DNA of 39,707 nucleotides from JBBKWG01 sp037968835 (GTDB lineage: Bacteria; Pseudomonadota; Alphaproteobacteria; Rhodobacterales; Rhodobacteraceae). The notes under the pieces are model-generated. The model had not been told where the DNA came from and ran no database searches. It saw only the letters and a list, made by a program, of their open reading frames with translations. Position numbers and translations under genes: made by a program. The stretch spans positions 1 through 39,707 of the forward strand of contig JBBKWG010000057.1 in the NCBI GenBank assembly GCA_037968835.1. Direction: 5' to 3'. Shown here piece by piece: positions 10,224 to 18,359 of the stretch. How positions within the stretch are numbered: position 1 is the first letter of the stretch; every line of letters begins with the position of its first letter.

Positions 10224-10274
10224 AAATAGAACAAATTTCGCGCCCACTGTTTATCTGCCCTAAGAAAGCACGCT

Positions 10275-11063
10275 ATGGTTCAAACATACCGATTGCCAGA
10301 GATCATCGAAATCGCCCGCCGCGAAGGTAGGGTGACGGTGGAAGAACTGGCCTCGCATTTTGATGTGACCCTGCAGACGATCCGACGCGACTTGGCCGAA
10401 CTGTCGCACGCAGGAAAATTGGAACGCGTTCACGGTGGCGCTGTGCTTGCTTCCGGCACATCGAACATCGGCTACGAGGAACGACGTGGCATCAATCAGA
10501 CTGGCAAGGTCGACATCGCGCGCGCCTGTGCCGCCCTCATTCCGGACAATTGCTGCATCTTCCTCAACATCGGCACCACAACCGAGGCTGTGGCGGCCGA
10601 GCTTTTGAAGCACGAAGACATTCTTGTCGTCACGAACAATATGAACGTGGCCACAACGCTTGCCCACGCGCCGGGCGCGACCGTGGTCGTCACCGGCGGC
10701 ACTCTGAGACCCTCTGACGGTGGACTTGTCGGCCCGCTTACAATGAAGACAATCGAGCAGTTCAAGTTTGACCAGGCCGTGATTGGTTGCTCGGCGCTTG
10801 ATGTCGAAGGCGATATCCTCGACTTCGACATCCAAGAGGTCGGGGTCAGCCAACGGATCATCCGGCAGTCCCGCGCCGTAACGGTCGTCGCCGACCACAC
10901 CAAGTTCGAGCGCACAGCGCCTGCGCGTATCGGATCGCTTTCGGACGCCGACCGCTTCATCACCGACCGTCCTGTCGACGAAAGGCTCGCGCGCGCCTGT
11001 AAGGAGTGGGGAACGGAAGTGATCGTCGCCAGCGCGCCGAATGGCGGTTCTGCGTCAGGCTGA
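10275..11063 (+). CDS. glpR: DeoR-family glycerol regulon repressor GlpR
   Basis: 262 residues. An N-terminal DeoR helix-turn-helix (about 6-57) contains V-T-V-E-E-L-A-S-H-F and T-I-R-R-D-L, followed by the G-K-L-E-R-V-H-G-G-A wing. The rest is a DeoR C-terminal sensor domain of the sugar-phosphate isomerase type, with the N-I-G-T-T-T-E segment near 97. Members respond to phosphorylated intermediates, here probably glycerol-3-phosphate. It is divergent from the glp operon, a common repressor arrangement. The ATG at 10275 has only a weak purine stretch (AAGAAAG) upstream. It converges on the histidine kinase gene, with about 190 bp between them that hold nothing obvious. Confidence 0.88.
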   Translation: MVQTYRLPEIIEIARREGRVTVEELASHFDVTLQTIRRDLAELSHAGKLERVHGGAVLASGTSNIGYEERRGINQTGKVDIARACAALIPDNCCIFLNIGTTTEAVAAELLKHEDILVVTNNMNVATTLAHAPGATVVVTGGTLRPSDGGLVGPLTMKTIEQFKFDQAVIGCSALDVEGDILDFDIQEVGVSQRIIRQSRAVTVVADHTKFERTAPARIGSLSDADRFITDRPVDERLARACKEWGTEVIVASAPNGGSASG

Positions 11064-11256
11064 GTGGACTTCAGTAGATGAACTGAATTCGCGATCAACT
11101 GGTCGAAAGCCGGTGCAGAGTTGACCCCAGCTGGCAAAGAATTCGAGCGCTAGGCTTTGTCATCATCAGGTAGCGGTAAGATCAAGCTTCGAGAATGATT
11201 TTCGCATTTCTCTGGATGGTTTTTAGCCGCCAGACCAGGCGCGGTGTCCGCCAAGC

Positions 11257-12618
11257 CTATTTGGTGCTTGATGGAAACGTCAAGATGGCGGTAAAGCCTC
11301 GCGATTTTCCCGATTGGGGCGAATAGATTTCGAACGCGCACTGGGACTGTTTGCAAAGCTCCTGAACGATCGACAAGCCTAGACCGTAGCCAGTGGATAA
11401 CGGCGCTTTGCGGACGAAACGATTTCTGATTTCTTCCAGCTCATGCGGCTCAAGAGGTTCGCAATCATTTGAAATAGTCACTCGACCTGGAACACTTGCG
11501 TCGACCACATTCGGCCCGTCGCCGAATTCGTGTTTCAGCATATTGTCGAAGAGATTGTTCAGGATGATCCCCAAAGCATCGGGATCAACTCGGCTTAACC
11601 AGACCCCAGTCGGATATTTCACAATCAGCTTTTCATTCGAAGGTTCACGATTGCGTAGCTCATTCAGCATAACAGAAATCACAAGATTGATATCTGCTTC
11701 AACCGCCCTGCTACCCAATCCGGATTTCGCTCGGGACATCTCCAGCACGCGCTCGATCAAACGTGCCAGACGCTTGAGACCAAGCTCGATTTCGAGGACT
11801 TTCTTCGACGTGGTCTGGTCCTCTAGCATCGACTTTAGGCGCTGCACGTGCGCCAGGCAAATGGCGACAGGAGTTCGAAGCTCGTGCGCCGCGTTGGTTG
11901 CAAACGCACGTTCTGCCGCAAGCGTTGCGTTGAGACGCTCAAGCAACTTGTCGAGGGTATCTATCGCGGGCTCAATTTCAGTGAAGGAGTTCTTGCGCTC
12001 GATCGGGGAAAGGTTGTGTTCGTTCTTCTCCGCAATGTTTTCACTTAGAGCCTCGATCTTCTGAACTGACCGTCGCACGGCCAAATAAGCAGAAGCGGCA
12101 ATGAGCAGGCCCAAAAGCAAAAATCCAGCGAGAACACCTATTACAACATCGCGGATGGCCTCGTTGCGCTCAAGCATCGGTTCGGCAACAATAACGGTCA
12201 AAATAGGATCGTCGTCGGCTCTCAGGACGGCAATTCTGTGGTCATTCGTTGTATTCAAACCCTCAAGGGGAGTTGTTGGCATCAATAGTGTATCTGCCAG
12301 TGACGACCGCCCTATGACATTGCCTGCGGCATCAAGAATCCAGTAGATCGTGCGTTCGTCTTGCCCGATGGTCTTTTCTTCAAAGGCAAGAAGCGCAGAA
12401 AGGTCCAAAGTATCTGACGAGCCGTTAGTATTTGCCGCCGTCTCGGCGAGGCTGAGAAGCAAATTGGCCTTGCTGGTCAGACCGATGTCCAGAATCTCAT
12501 CATATTCGCTTTTTATAAGGCTGTAGACGACGAAGAGACCTGTCAAGATCGCGATCGTGCCGGGAATAATAAACGACCTGAGAATGGTGCCGAGCAAACT
12601 CTTACGTCGAGTTGTCAT
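11257..12618 (-). CDS. PmrB/QseC-like sensor histidine kinase
   Basis: 453 residues. Two membrane helices (about 14-34 and 158-180) bracket a periplasmic sensor of about 120 residues. A HAMP-like linker follows, then the dimerisation box A-A-H-E-L-R-T-P with H245 as the likely phosphorylated histidine, an N-box (N-N-L-F-D-N, near 355) and a G-box (G-Y-G-L-G-L-S, near 415). It is the last gene of the eptA operon and overlaps the response regulator by 4 bp (ATGA). By context it is a PmrB/BasS analogue that senses envelope conditions and controls lipid A modification. The actual signal is unknown; the periplasmic domain shows no motif I can name. Confidence 0.87.
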   Translation of the reverse strand: MTTRRKSLLGTILRSFIIPGTIAILTGLFVVYSLIKSEYDEILDIGLTSKANLLLSLAETAANTNGSSDTLDLSALLAFEEKTIGQDERTIYWILDAAGNVIGRSSLADTLLMPTTPLEGLNTTNDHRIAVLRADDDPILTVIVAEPMLERNEAIRDVVIGVLAGFLLLGLLIAASAYLAVRRSVQKIEALSENIAEKNEHNLSPIERKNSFTEIEPAIDTLDKLLERLNATLAAERAFATNAAHELRTPVAICLAHVQRLKSMLEDQTTSKKVLEIELGLKRLARLIERVLEMSRAKSGLGSRAVEADINLVISVMLNELRNREPSNEKLIVKYPTGVWLSRVDPDALGIILNNLFDNMLKHEFGDGPNVVDASVPGRVTISNDCEPLEPHELEEIRNRFVRKAPLSTGYGLGLSIVQELCKQSQCAFEIYSPQSGKSRGFTAILTFPSSTK

Positions 12619-13271
12619 TCTACGAACTCGTAGCCCATACCACGATGTGTGACGATCAGATCTTTGCCGAGCTTTGCACGCAGTCTGCTGATATGCGCCT
12701 CGAGCGCATTGCTTTCGACTTCGTCACCATATGCATAGATCGACGTTTCCAGGCTTTCCTTTGGCACTACTTTCGAGCGCCTGCGGATCAAGACCTCAAG
12801 TATTCCCCATTCCTTGGCGGTCAACCGAATGGGCTGACCATCCCGTGAAATGCTATGATGAGCCACAGAGATTTTGAGATCTCGGACGCAAATGGTTTGT
12901 GATGCCTGGTCTGCGCTGCGTCGGCAGACCGTCTGGATTCGCGCTTTTACCTCATCGAGATCGAAGGGTTTGAGGATGTAGTCGTCCGCCCCGAGGTTTA
13001 GTCCGTGAATCCGGTCCGAAACCTTGTCCCTGGCGGTCAAAATGATCACCGGTGTGGCGATGCGCCGACTTCTGAGGGATGAAAGAAAAGAGAATCCATC
13101 TCCATCGGGCAGGTACAGATCCAACAGGACACAGTCATAATCCAAGACGCGAATTGCGCTTTCCGCTTCATCTAGGGTGCGAAACCACTCGACGATGTGG
13201 TGGTCCGCTTCAAGGTGCTCAACGAGGGGATTTGCAAGGGCAGCCTCATCTTCAATCAGCAGAATGCGCAT
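12615..13271 (-). CDS. OmpR/PmrA-family response regulator
   Basis: 218 residues. The receiver domain (1-115) has the acidic pocket I-E-D-E (6-9), phospho-acceptor D51 in L-L-D-L-Y-L-P-D-G, and L-K-P-F with the conserved lysine near 101. A winged-helix DNA-binding domain (about 125-218) ends in G-M-G-Y-E-F. It overlaps pssA upstream by 20 bp and the kinase gene downstream by 4 bp. Located after eptA, it is the probable regulator of the operon, as BasR/PmrA is in enterobacterial eptA-basRS; an 11-bp-period direct repeat upstream of eptA is a candidate binding site. Confidence 0.9.
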   Translation of the reverse strand: MRILLIEDEAALANPLVEHLEADHHIVEWFRTLDEAESAIRVLDYDCVLLDLYLPDGDGFSFLSSLRSRRIATPVIILTARDKVSDRIHGLNLGADDYILKPFDLDEVKARIQTVCRRSADQASQTICVRDLKISVAHHSISRDGQPIRLTAKEWGILEVLIRRRSKVVPKESLETSIYAYGDEVESNALEAHISRLRAKLGKDLIVTHRGMGYEFVE

Positions 13272-14019
13272 TTTCGTGCCTGAGTGCCTTGGTCATTTTG
13301 AGGTGTGCCAGGTAGGAAAACGGAATGGAGGCAAGGTAGAGGAAGTCCGCCGCGATCATGGTGGGCCAAGGATAGACCATAAGGCACACCACCAGGAGAA
13401 CCGCCGCGACTACGAAAAACGGCAGCTGCGACCGCTTGACCGAAGCATGTTTGATTGAAAAAGTTGGTATCGTGCTGACCGCGAGAAGCCCTACGGCGAT
13501 GATATAAACCGCCCGCAAGACGGGAAGATCGGTGTCTTCCCAGCCATAGAGATGCATGAATATCGGCATCAAAGCGAGGCTGGCAAGCGCCGGGGCAGGG
13601 ACTCCTACAAAAAAGCTCTCCTTCTTCAAGGATACTTCAGAGCTTTTCAGAGACAGGTTAAATCGAGCCAGTCGCAGCGCGCAGCAGACCGCCAAAACGA
13701 GTGTGGCAAGCCAACCCAAATTTGCGTATTCCGTGCCGATATACAGCGTGTTGTAGACCAACACGCCTGGAGCGACCCCGAAGTTGAAGAAGTCCGCAAG
13801 TGTATCAAGTTCCGCACCAAACGGGCTGGCGCTGTCAAGGAAACGCGCGAGTTTCCCATCCGCGGCATCCAGAAAGACGGCCAACAAAATGAAATAGAGG
13901 GCCGTCTCTACGTGTCCTTCGAGGCTCATGCGTATCGAAGTCATACCGGCACAAATCGCGAACACCGTAACGACGCTAGGAACGATATGGCGCAACTTGA
14001 TATGAGAAGGCCGGGTCAT
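13252..14019 (-). CDS. pssA: CDP-diacylglycerol-serine O-phosphatidyltransferase (phosphatidylserine synthase)
   Basis: 255 residues, multi-pass membrane enzyme of the CDP-alcohol phosphatidyltransferase family. The defining D-G-x2-A-R-x8-G-x3-D-x3-D motif is complete at about residues 54-76 (D-G-K-L-A-R to L-D-T-L-A-D). It condenses CDP-diacylglycerol with serine to phosphatidylserine, which Psd converts to phosphatidylethanolamine. The ATG at 14019 overlaps the psd stop by 4 bp; the 3' end overlaps the response regulator by 20 bp. A psd-pssA pair is usual as housekeeping genes, but being embedded between dgkA and a two-component system is not; whether this is the only copy in the genome cannot be seen here. 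Confidence 0.9.
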   Translation of the reverse strand: MTRPSHIKLRHIVPSVVTVFAICAGMTSIRMSLEGHVETALYFILLAVFLDAADGKLARFLDSASPFGAELDTLADFFNFGVAPGVLVYNTLYIGTEYANLGWLATLVLAVCCALRLARFNLSLKSSEVSLKKESFFVGVPAPALASLALMPIFMHLYGWEDTDLPVLRAVYIIAVGLLAVSTIPTFSIKHASVKRSQLPFFVVAAVLLVVCLMVYPWPTMIAADFLYLASIPFSYLAHLKMTKALRHENAHSAD

Positions 14020-14708
14020 TCCGGAATGCCGGAGCGTTGTCGTTGCGGGTCAGCCAAGTCTGCCAATATCGTTTCGCCCGCTACGGCGGTTTGCCCGACA
14101 GCAACAAGCGACGTCACCCCTTCGGGCAGATAGACATCCAAGCGGCTGCCAAAACGGATCAATCCAAAGCGATAGCCGACATCCACAACATCCCCTTCTT
14201 TCACAAAGCAGACGATCCGACGGGCAACCAGCCCTGCGATCTGCACAACACCAATTCGAGCACCATCGTCAGTTTCTATCGTCAAGCTGTTGCGTTCGTT
14301 GTGCTCGCTTGCCTTGTCGAGAGAAGCGTTAAGAAATCTGCCATGACGATAAACCACCTGAGAGATCTTACCTGAAATTGGCGCTCGGTTCACATGGCAA
14401 TTAAAGACATTCATGAAGACAGAGACTCGCTTGACTGATTTTTCTCCAAGCCCCAGGTCTTCTGGCGGGATGACGTCTTCGATAAGGGAAACAATGCCGT
14501 CTGCCGGCGAAAGCACTAGGCCTTGCTGCTGCGGTATGACACGCACCGGGTCGCGAAAGAAGTAGTAGCACCAGACTGTTGCGCCCAAGCCTAGCCAGAA
14601 GAACGGTTCCCAGACCAAGGCCAGGCCAAGGGTGATAACTGCAAACGCTGCAACAAATTTCCTGCCCTCTTTGTGCATCGGAACCGCGACGATCTTAAGC
14701 ATGTTCAT
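14016..14708 (-). CDS. psd: Phosphatidylserine decarboxylase
   Basis: 230 residues, the short proenzyme form. Two hydrophobic segments at about 18-50 anchor it; the conserved N-C-H-V-N-R motif is at 103-108. The processing site F-G-S-R lies at 186-189, where cleavage between G187 and S188 should create the pyruvoyl cofactor. It makes phosphatidylethanolamine, the donor lipid of EptA. A Shine-Dalgarno AAAGAG precedes the ATG; the gap to dgkA is 10 bp and it overlaps pssA by 4 bp. The last 30 or so residues beyond the processing site are somewhat longer than I expect, otherwise normal. Confidence 0.9.
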   Translation of the reverse strand: MNMLKIVAVPMHKEGRKFVAAFAVITLGLALVWEPFFWLGLGATVWCYYFFRDPVRVIPQQQGLVLSPADGIVSLIEDVIPPEDLGLGEKSVKRVSVFMNVFNCHVNRAPISGKISQVVYRHGRFLNASLDKASEHNERNSLTIETDDGARIGVVQIAGLVARRIVCFVKEGDVVDVGYRFGLIRFGSRLDVYLPEGVTSLVAVGQTAVAGETILADLADPQRQRSGIPE

Positions 14709-14718
14709 TGGTACTCTT

Positions 14719-15120
14719 TCAGAAATTGCCTAAGCATCGCACGACGACAGAGACCAGAAAAACAGCGTTGGCGCTTAGCAGGCACATGGTTGCGAGGGAC
14801 CCCAGATCTTTTGCATCGCGTGCAAACTCTTCCCAGTTTGGGGCCAGATGGTCGACAATACATTCTATCGCGGTGTTCAGGGCTTCCACCGCAACCAAGG
14901 AGAAAAACAGTATCAGAAGAATGCAATAATCGACGAGGGTCGCCCCTATGGCGGCGAAAAAGACGACAATGACAATCAGCAGAAACAGGATATGCTGAAA
15001 CGCTGCTTCCTGCCATAGCCTGCGAGCGCCGGCGACGGAATAACCTGCCGCAGCAAGAATATGGGCAATGCCTGTGATCCGTTCTGGCCTGCGGCGGATC
15101 ACGACCTCCGACGCTTTCAT
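14719..15120 (-). CDS. dgkA: Diacylglycerol kinase DgkA
   Basis: 133 residues, three membrane helices (about 45-62, 65-85 and 110-128) with the signature E-A-L-N-T-A-I-E-x3-D at about 79-90. It phosphorylates diacylglycerol to phosphatidic acid at the inner membrane. In this operon the substrate is most simply the diacylglycerol released when EptA takes phosphoethanolamine from phosphatidylethanolamine. Its ATG overlaps the eptA stop by 4 bp, indicating translational coupling. DgkA homologues next to eptA-type genes are known in other bacteria. Confidence 0.93.
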   Translation of the reverse strand: MKASEVVIRRRPERITGIAHILAAAGYSVAGARRLWQEAAFQHILFLLIVIVVFFAAIGATLVDYCILLILFFSLVAVEALNTAIECIVDHLAPNWEEFARDAKDLGSLATMCLLSANAVFLVSVVVRCLGNF

Positions 15121-16781
15121 ATTCGTGCCTCCTTTCGCACATCCTTACAGGACGCGAAAATATCCAGTTCGGCGTTGTATACACTGGTTTGAATGTCCAG
15201 CATGCCCAGAAGCGAGTGGAAAAGAAAATCGTGAGAAAGGGCGGTGTCCTTTTTATCTGAAAGGCAGTCCTGTGCGATTGCAAACTTGTCGCGGAACTCG
15301 TCCGACATCCACAGGATCATCGGCACCTTGGTCTGAAACTCAGGTGCAAGAAAATATGGCGCGCCATGGAGATAAAGCCCAGCTTCCCCAAGAGATTCAC
15401 CATGATCGGAGACGTAGATCAGAGCGGTCGTTAACTGATCCTCGGCACTCAGGAATGCAATCGTCTGCGCCAGCATCTCGTCAGTGTATGCAATCGTGTT
15501 GTCGTATGCATTGGTGATTTCTTCAGGTGAGCAATTCTTGAACTCCGCCGTGCGACAGGCAGGCTTGAAGCGCTCGAACTCTTCCGGATAGCGTAGGTAG
15601 TACGTCGGTCCATGGCTGCCGATCTGATGCAGTATCAGAACGGTATCCGTCGTAATCGTCTGCGCAAAGTCTCTGATGGCCTGCATGAAAATTCCGTCCA
15701 TGCATTCGCCTGAGGCGCAAAACTCTTCATTTTCCGTGTGTGTGAAGGAACGCGACACAATGCGGTCCGAAAGGCCTTTGTCGCCGGTGTTGTTGTCCCA
15801 CCACTCAACGCGTAACCCAGCGTGGCTTAGCACATCCAGAAGGTTCTCGTTTGAGATGCCCCTATCATATGAAAAATCTTCGCGGCCATACTTGGAGAAC
15901 ATGCACGGTAACGATACTGCGGTTGCCGTTCCGCAAGATGCGACGTCCGAAAAGTTGACGATGGGCAGCGCTTCCAGTTTCGGGTTCGTGTCCACACTGT
16001 ATCCGTTTAGACTGAAGTTCTGAGCGCGAGCCGTCTCTCCAGCCACAACGATTGTGAGTACCGGTTTGTTTCCGATATCATAGGAAGCGCCCTTTCTTGC
16101 ATCTTGGCCAACCGACGTGACCGTAACATTGGCGGACCGCGTTATCATTTTGACGTAGCGGATCGCCCCGACCAAAGGAGCACCTGGCTGGAAGCTGCTC
16201 ATGAAGTCTTTTCGTTCGCGAAGAATGGACGAATACGCCTTCAAGTCCGTCATAAGCAGACCGGCGAACATGCTCAAGCCCAACAACACAGTGAGGACAG
16301 GTACTGCAATCGTCCTCAGCGTCCTCTGGGGTTTTATCTTGACCGACAGGATTACGATCGCGGGCACGATGCCGAACGCCAGGACATGGATAACGAAATC
16401 AGGCATAAACAGGTGCTTGGCCTCTGTGACTGTCGTCACCATCACATTCTGGATCATGTCCCGGTCGATGATCACGCCCAGTGTGTCCATAAAATATGAT
16501 GTCACGGAACTGAGTACGATAATAAAGGCGAGAAACGGCTTCACCACCCAGGGGAAAGCGAAGAAGCTGAACGCAGCTAGAACCAGAAAGAATAGTGCGC
16601 CGATATATCCGGCCAACGACACGGGATGGCCCACGAACACGTCCGCTGCGATGGACCAAAACGTTGAATTGTAGACCAAGAACAGAAGGAAAATCACCAG
16701 AACGGTTAAAGTGAGCGGCGAGAATGCTGCTGCCGCTCGCAGTTCTGTGATGTGTTGACGAACAGAGATAGTGGGAGACAT
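15117..16781 (-). CDS. eptA: Lipid A phosphoethanolamine transferase (EptA/MCR family)
   Basis: 554 residues: five N-terminal membrane helices (to about 175), a linker, and a periplasmic alkaline-phosphatase-like domain. Catalytic features line up with the EptA/MCR family: metal-binding E249 in G-E-T-A-R-A, nucleophile T287 in S-C-G-T-A-T-A-V-S, and zinc ligands in Y-V-S-D-H-G-E-S-L-G-E and Y-L-H-G. It should transfer phosphoethanolamine from phosphatidylethanolamine to lipid A, lowering surface negative charge, an effect associated with reduced sensitivity to cationic peptides in this family. First gene of the operon; the ribosome site is weak (TAGG). Lipid A versus another acceptor (core sugar, glycan) cannot be decided from sequence. 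Confidence 0.92.
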   Translation of the reverse strand: MSPTISVRQHITELRAAAAFSPLTLTVLVIFLLFLVYNSTFWSIAADVFVGHPVSLAGYIGALFFLVLAAFSFFAFPWVVKPFLAFIIVLSSVTSYFMDTLGVIIDRDMIQNVMVTTVTEAKHLFMPDFVIHVLAFGIVPAIVILSVKIKPQRTLRTIAVPVLTVLLGLSMFAGLLMTDLKAYSSILRERKDFMSSFQPGAPLVGAIRYVKMITRSANVTVTSVGQDARKGASYDIGNKPVLTIVVAGETARAQNFSLNGYSVDTNPKLEALPIVNFSDVASCGTATAVSLPCMFSKYGREDFSYDRGISNENLLDVLSHAGLRVEWWDNNTGDKGLSDRIVSRSFTHTENEEFCASGECMDGIFMQAIRDFAQTITTDTVLILHQIGSHGPTYYLRYPEEFERFKPACRTAEFKNCSPEEITNAYDNTIAYTDEMLAQTIAFLSAEDQLTTALIYVSDHGESLGEAGLYLHGAPYFLAPEFQTKVPMILWMSDEFRDKFAIAQDCLSDKKDTALSHDFLFHSLLGMLDIQTSVYNAELDIFASCKDVRKEARI

Positions 16782-16790
16782 CAGGTGTAG

Positions 16791-16845
16791 CCTATGTTGG
16801 AGAACTTTTCGCTCTTCAACACGCCAACCTTACGCGAACCTTACG
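16791..16845 (-). promoter_or_regulatory. eptA operon promoter region with 11-bp-period direct repeat
   Basis: Perfect 9-bp direct repeats AACCTTACG lie at 16826-16834 and 16837-16845 (start-to-start 11 bp), 45-64 bases upstream of the eptA ATG. Downstream of them on the minus strand are TTGAAG (16814-16819) and, after 17 bases, CATAGG (16791-16796), which could be -35 and -10 elements. OmpR/PmrA regulators bind two half-sites with about this spacing, so this is the best candidate site for the operon's own response regulator. No binding data; inference from position and periodicity. Confidence 0.5.
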
Positions 16846-16925
16846 GTCTGAAATGCCAACTTAGAATGGTCTCTGGCCCCCTATGTCTAAGACCGCCACG
16901 TCATGACGAAGTTGAGGTAGGCTAA

Positions 16926-17027
16926 TGAGCAATCCACTTCCCCGTGTCAGATTGGAATTCGGAATGGCCATTCAAGGAATTGCCGCTGGTGGCCGTCACA
17001 ATCGGCGTGTTCGTGTGGCGGCGTAGG
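16926..17027 (+). pseudogene. Possible C-terminal remnant of a membrane protein
   Basis: The frame between the TGA at 16926 and the TAA around 17027 would encode about 31 residues ending in a hydrophobic segment (L-P-L-V-A-V-T-I-G-V-F-V-W) followed by R-R-R-I and a stop. That looks like the tail of a membrane protein whose body has been lost. No start codon or ribosome site fits. It lies at the junction between the eptA operon and the glycan island, next to the GMC relic. Low confidence: so short a hydrophobic frame could be chance. Confidence 0.2.
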
Positions 17028-17033
17028 ATCTAA

Positions 17034-17297
17034 ATGAAACTTACGAGCACAATAAAGGACGTGGTTTCAGCGGTGAATGACGATGCTTCAGCGATATCGG
17101 ACGGTGATGAAGTGTCGACCGACATTTGCATCGTCGGAGGGCGCAGCGTTGTCGATCCGAATTGTACGGTGCACGGATATTCGAATCTTCATGCGGCTGG
17201 CAGTGCAGTATTTCCCACGGCTAGCTGGGCAAATCCAACGCTTACAATCATCGCGTTGGCTCTTCGGCAGGCTGAATATCTGGCGGCGCGCGGCTAA
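17034..17297 (+). pseudogene. Internally deleted GMC oxidoreductase relic (87 codons)
   Basis: The frame joins the start of a GMC oxidoreductase to its end. Residues 29-36 (S-T-D-I-C-I-V-G) match the first FAD-binding strand; from residue 38 on (S-V-V-D-P-N-C-T-V-H-G ... A-N-P-T-L-T-I-I-A-L-A-L-R) it matches the C-terminal FAD/active-site segment. The intact homologue at 26073-27701 has these two segments at about residues 17-21 and 469-510, so roughly 445 codons are missing without loss of frame. AGGA lies 5 bases before the ATG, so a small protein may still be made. A functional miniprotein is possible but a deletion relic is likelier. Confidence 0.7.
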
Positions 17298-17377
17298 CAG
17301 CCAAGGTTCGTAAGATTGAGATTGTATCTCTTCGCGAGCGCAGTGAAACTGTCCCGGAAATTGATTTGAGGGTGAAA

Positions 17378-18343
17378 GTGGTCAGAGCGTACGACAGTAG
17401 AAAGCGTATTCTCGTTACAGGCGGGGCCGGGTTCCTTGGATCGCACCTGATTGACCGACTCCTGGCCTTGGGACACGAAGTCCTATGCGTGGATAACCTC
17501 TTCACCGGTTCGAAGCGAAACGTCGATCACCTGCACACGCATCCTCGGTTTGAGTTCATGCGACACGACGTGACATTTCCGTTATACGTGGAGGTCGATG
17601 AGATTTACAATCTGGCCTGTCCAGCCTCGCCGATCCATTATCAATATGATCCGGTGCAAACGACGAAAACCTCGGTCCACGGCGCGATAAATATGCTGGG
17701 ACTTGCTAAACGGATGCGTTGCCGAATTTTTCAGGCATCAACAAGCGAGGTATACGGCGACCCCGAAATTCACCCCCAATCTGAAGAGTATTGGGGTCAT
17801 GTGAACCCGATTGGACCGCGCTCATGTTACGATGAGGGAAAGCGCTGTGCGGAAACGCTTTTCTTCGACTATCACCGCCAGCATGGCCTAGACGTAAAGG
17901 TTGCTCGCATATTCAATACATACGGTCCGCGTATGCATTTTGCCGATGGTAGGGTGGTCTCGAATTTCATAATTCAGGCCCTGCAGAACCAGCCAATCAC
18001 TCTGTTCGGGGACGGCAGGCAGACGCGCGCGTTCTGCTACGTTGACGATTTGATCGAAGCAATCCTGAGGCTGATGGAGACCGGTCGCGACATAACGGGA
18101 CCCATCAACATTGGAAATCCGGAAGAATTCACCATCCGCCAACTTGCTGAAAAGGTGGTGCAAATGACTGGATCGTCGTCATCCATCATCGAAAAGCCAC
18201 TGCCTGAGAATGACCCAAGACAGCGTCAGCCAGATATTTCCAAAGCGAAGTCTCTACTTGACTGGAATCCGACCGTGACCCTCGATGTGGGCCTGGATCG
18301 GACGATCAAATATTTTCGCGAAGTCCTAGAAATTGTTGAATAG
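17378..18343 (+). CDS. UDP-glucuronate decarboxylase (UDP-xylose synthase)
   Basis: About 321 residues, extended short-chain dehydrogenase/reductase. The NAD motif G-G-A-G-F-L-G follows the start closely; catalytic Y-x3-K is within the UXS hallmark G-P-R-S-C-Y-D-E-G-K-R. It converts UDP-glucuronate to UDP-xylose, a sugar donor for surface glycans. The GTG at 17378 is preferred since GAGGG lies 5 bases upstream; TTG at 17366 and GTG at 17372 are in frame but lack a ribosome site. It sits between the GMC relic and a convergent flippase gene (16 bp between stops). This is the only nucleotide-sugar enzyme in the window, so other donors must be made elsewhere. Confidence 0.88.
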   Translation: MVRAYDSRKRILVTGGAGFLGSHLIDRLLALGHEVLCVDNLFTGSKRNVDHLHTHPRFEFMRHDVTFPLYVEVDEIYNLACPASPIHYQYDPVQTTKTSVHGAINMLGLAKRMRCRIFQASTSEVYGDPEIHPQSEEYWGHVNPIGPRSCYDEGKRCAETLFFDYHRQHGLDVKVARIFNTYGPRMHFADGRVVSNFIIQALQNQPITLFGDGRQTRAFCYVDDLIEAILRLMETGRDITGPINIGNPEEFTIRQLAEKVVQMTGSSSSIIEKPLPENDPRQRQPDISKAKSLLDWNPTVTLDVGLDRTIKYFREVLEIVE

Positions 18344-18359
18344 ATGCGAAACGAGGCTG

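Noticed and set aside
11070..11087. Small inverted repeat TTCAGT/ACTGAA after glpR
   Set aside because: Six AT-rich base pairs and no T tract; too weak to call a terminator.
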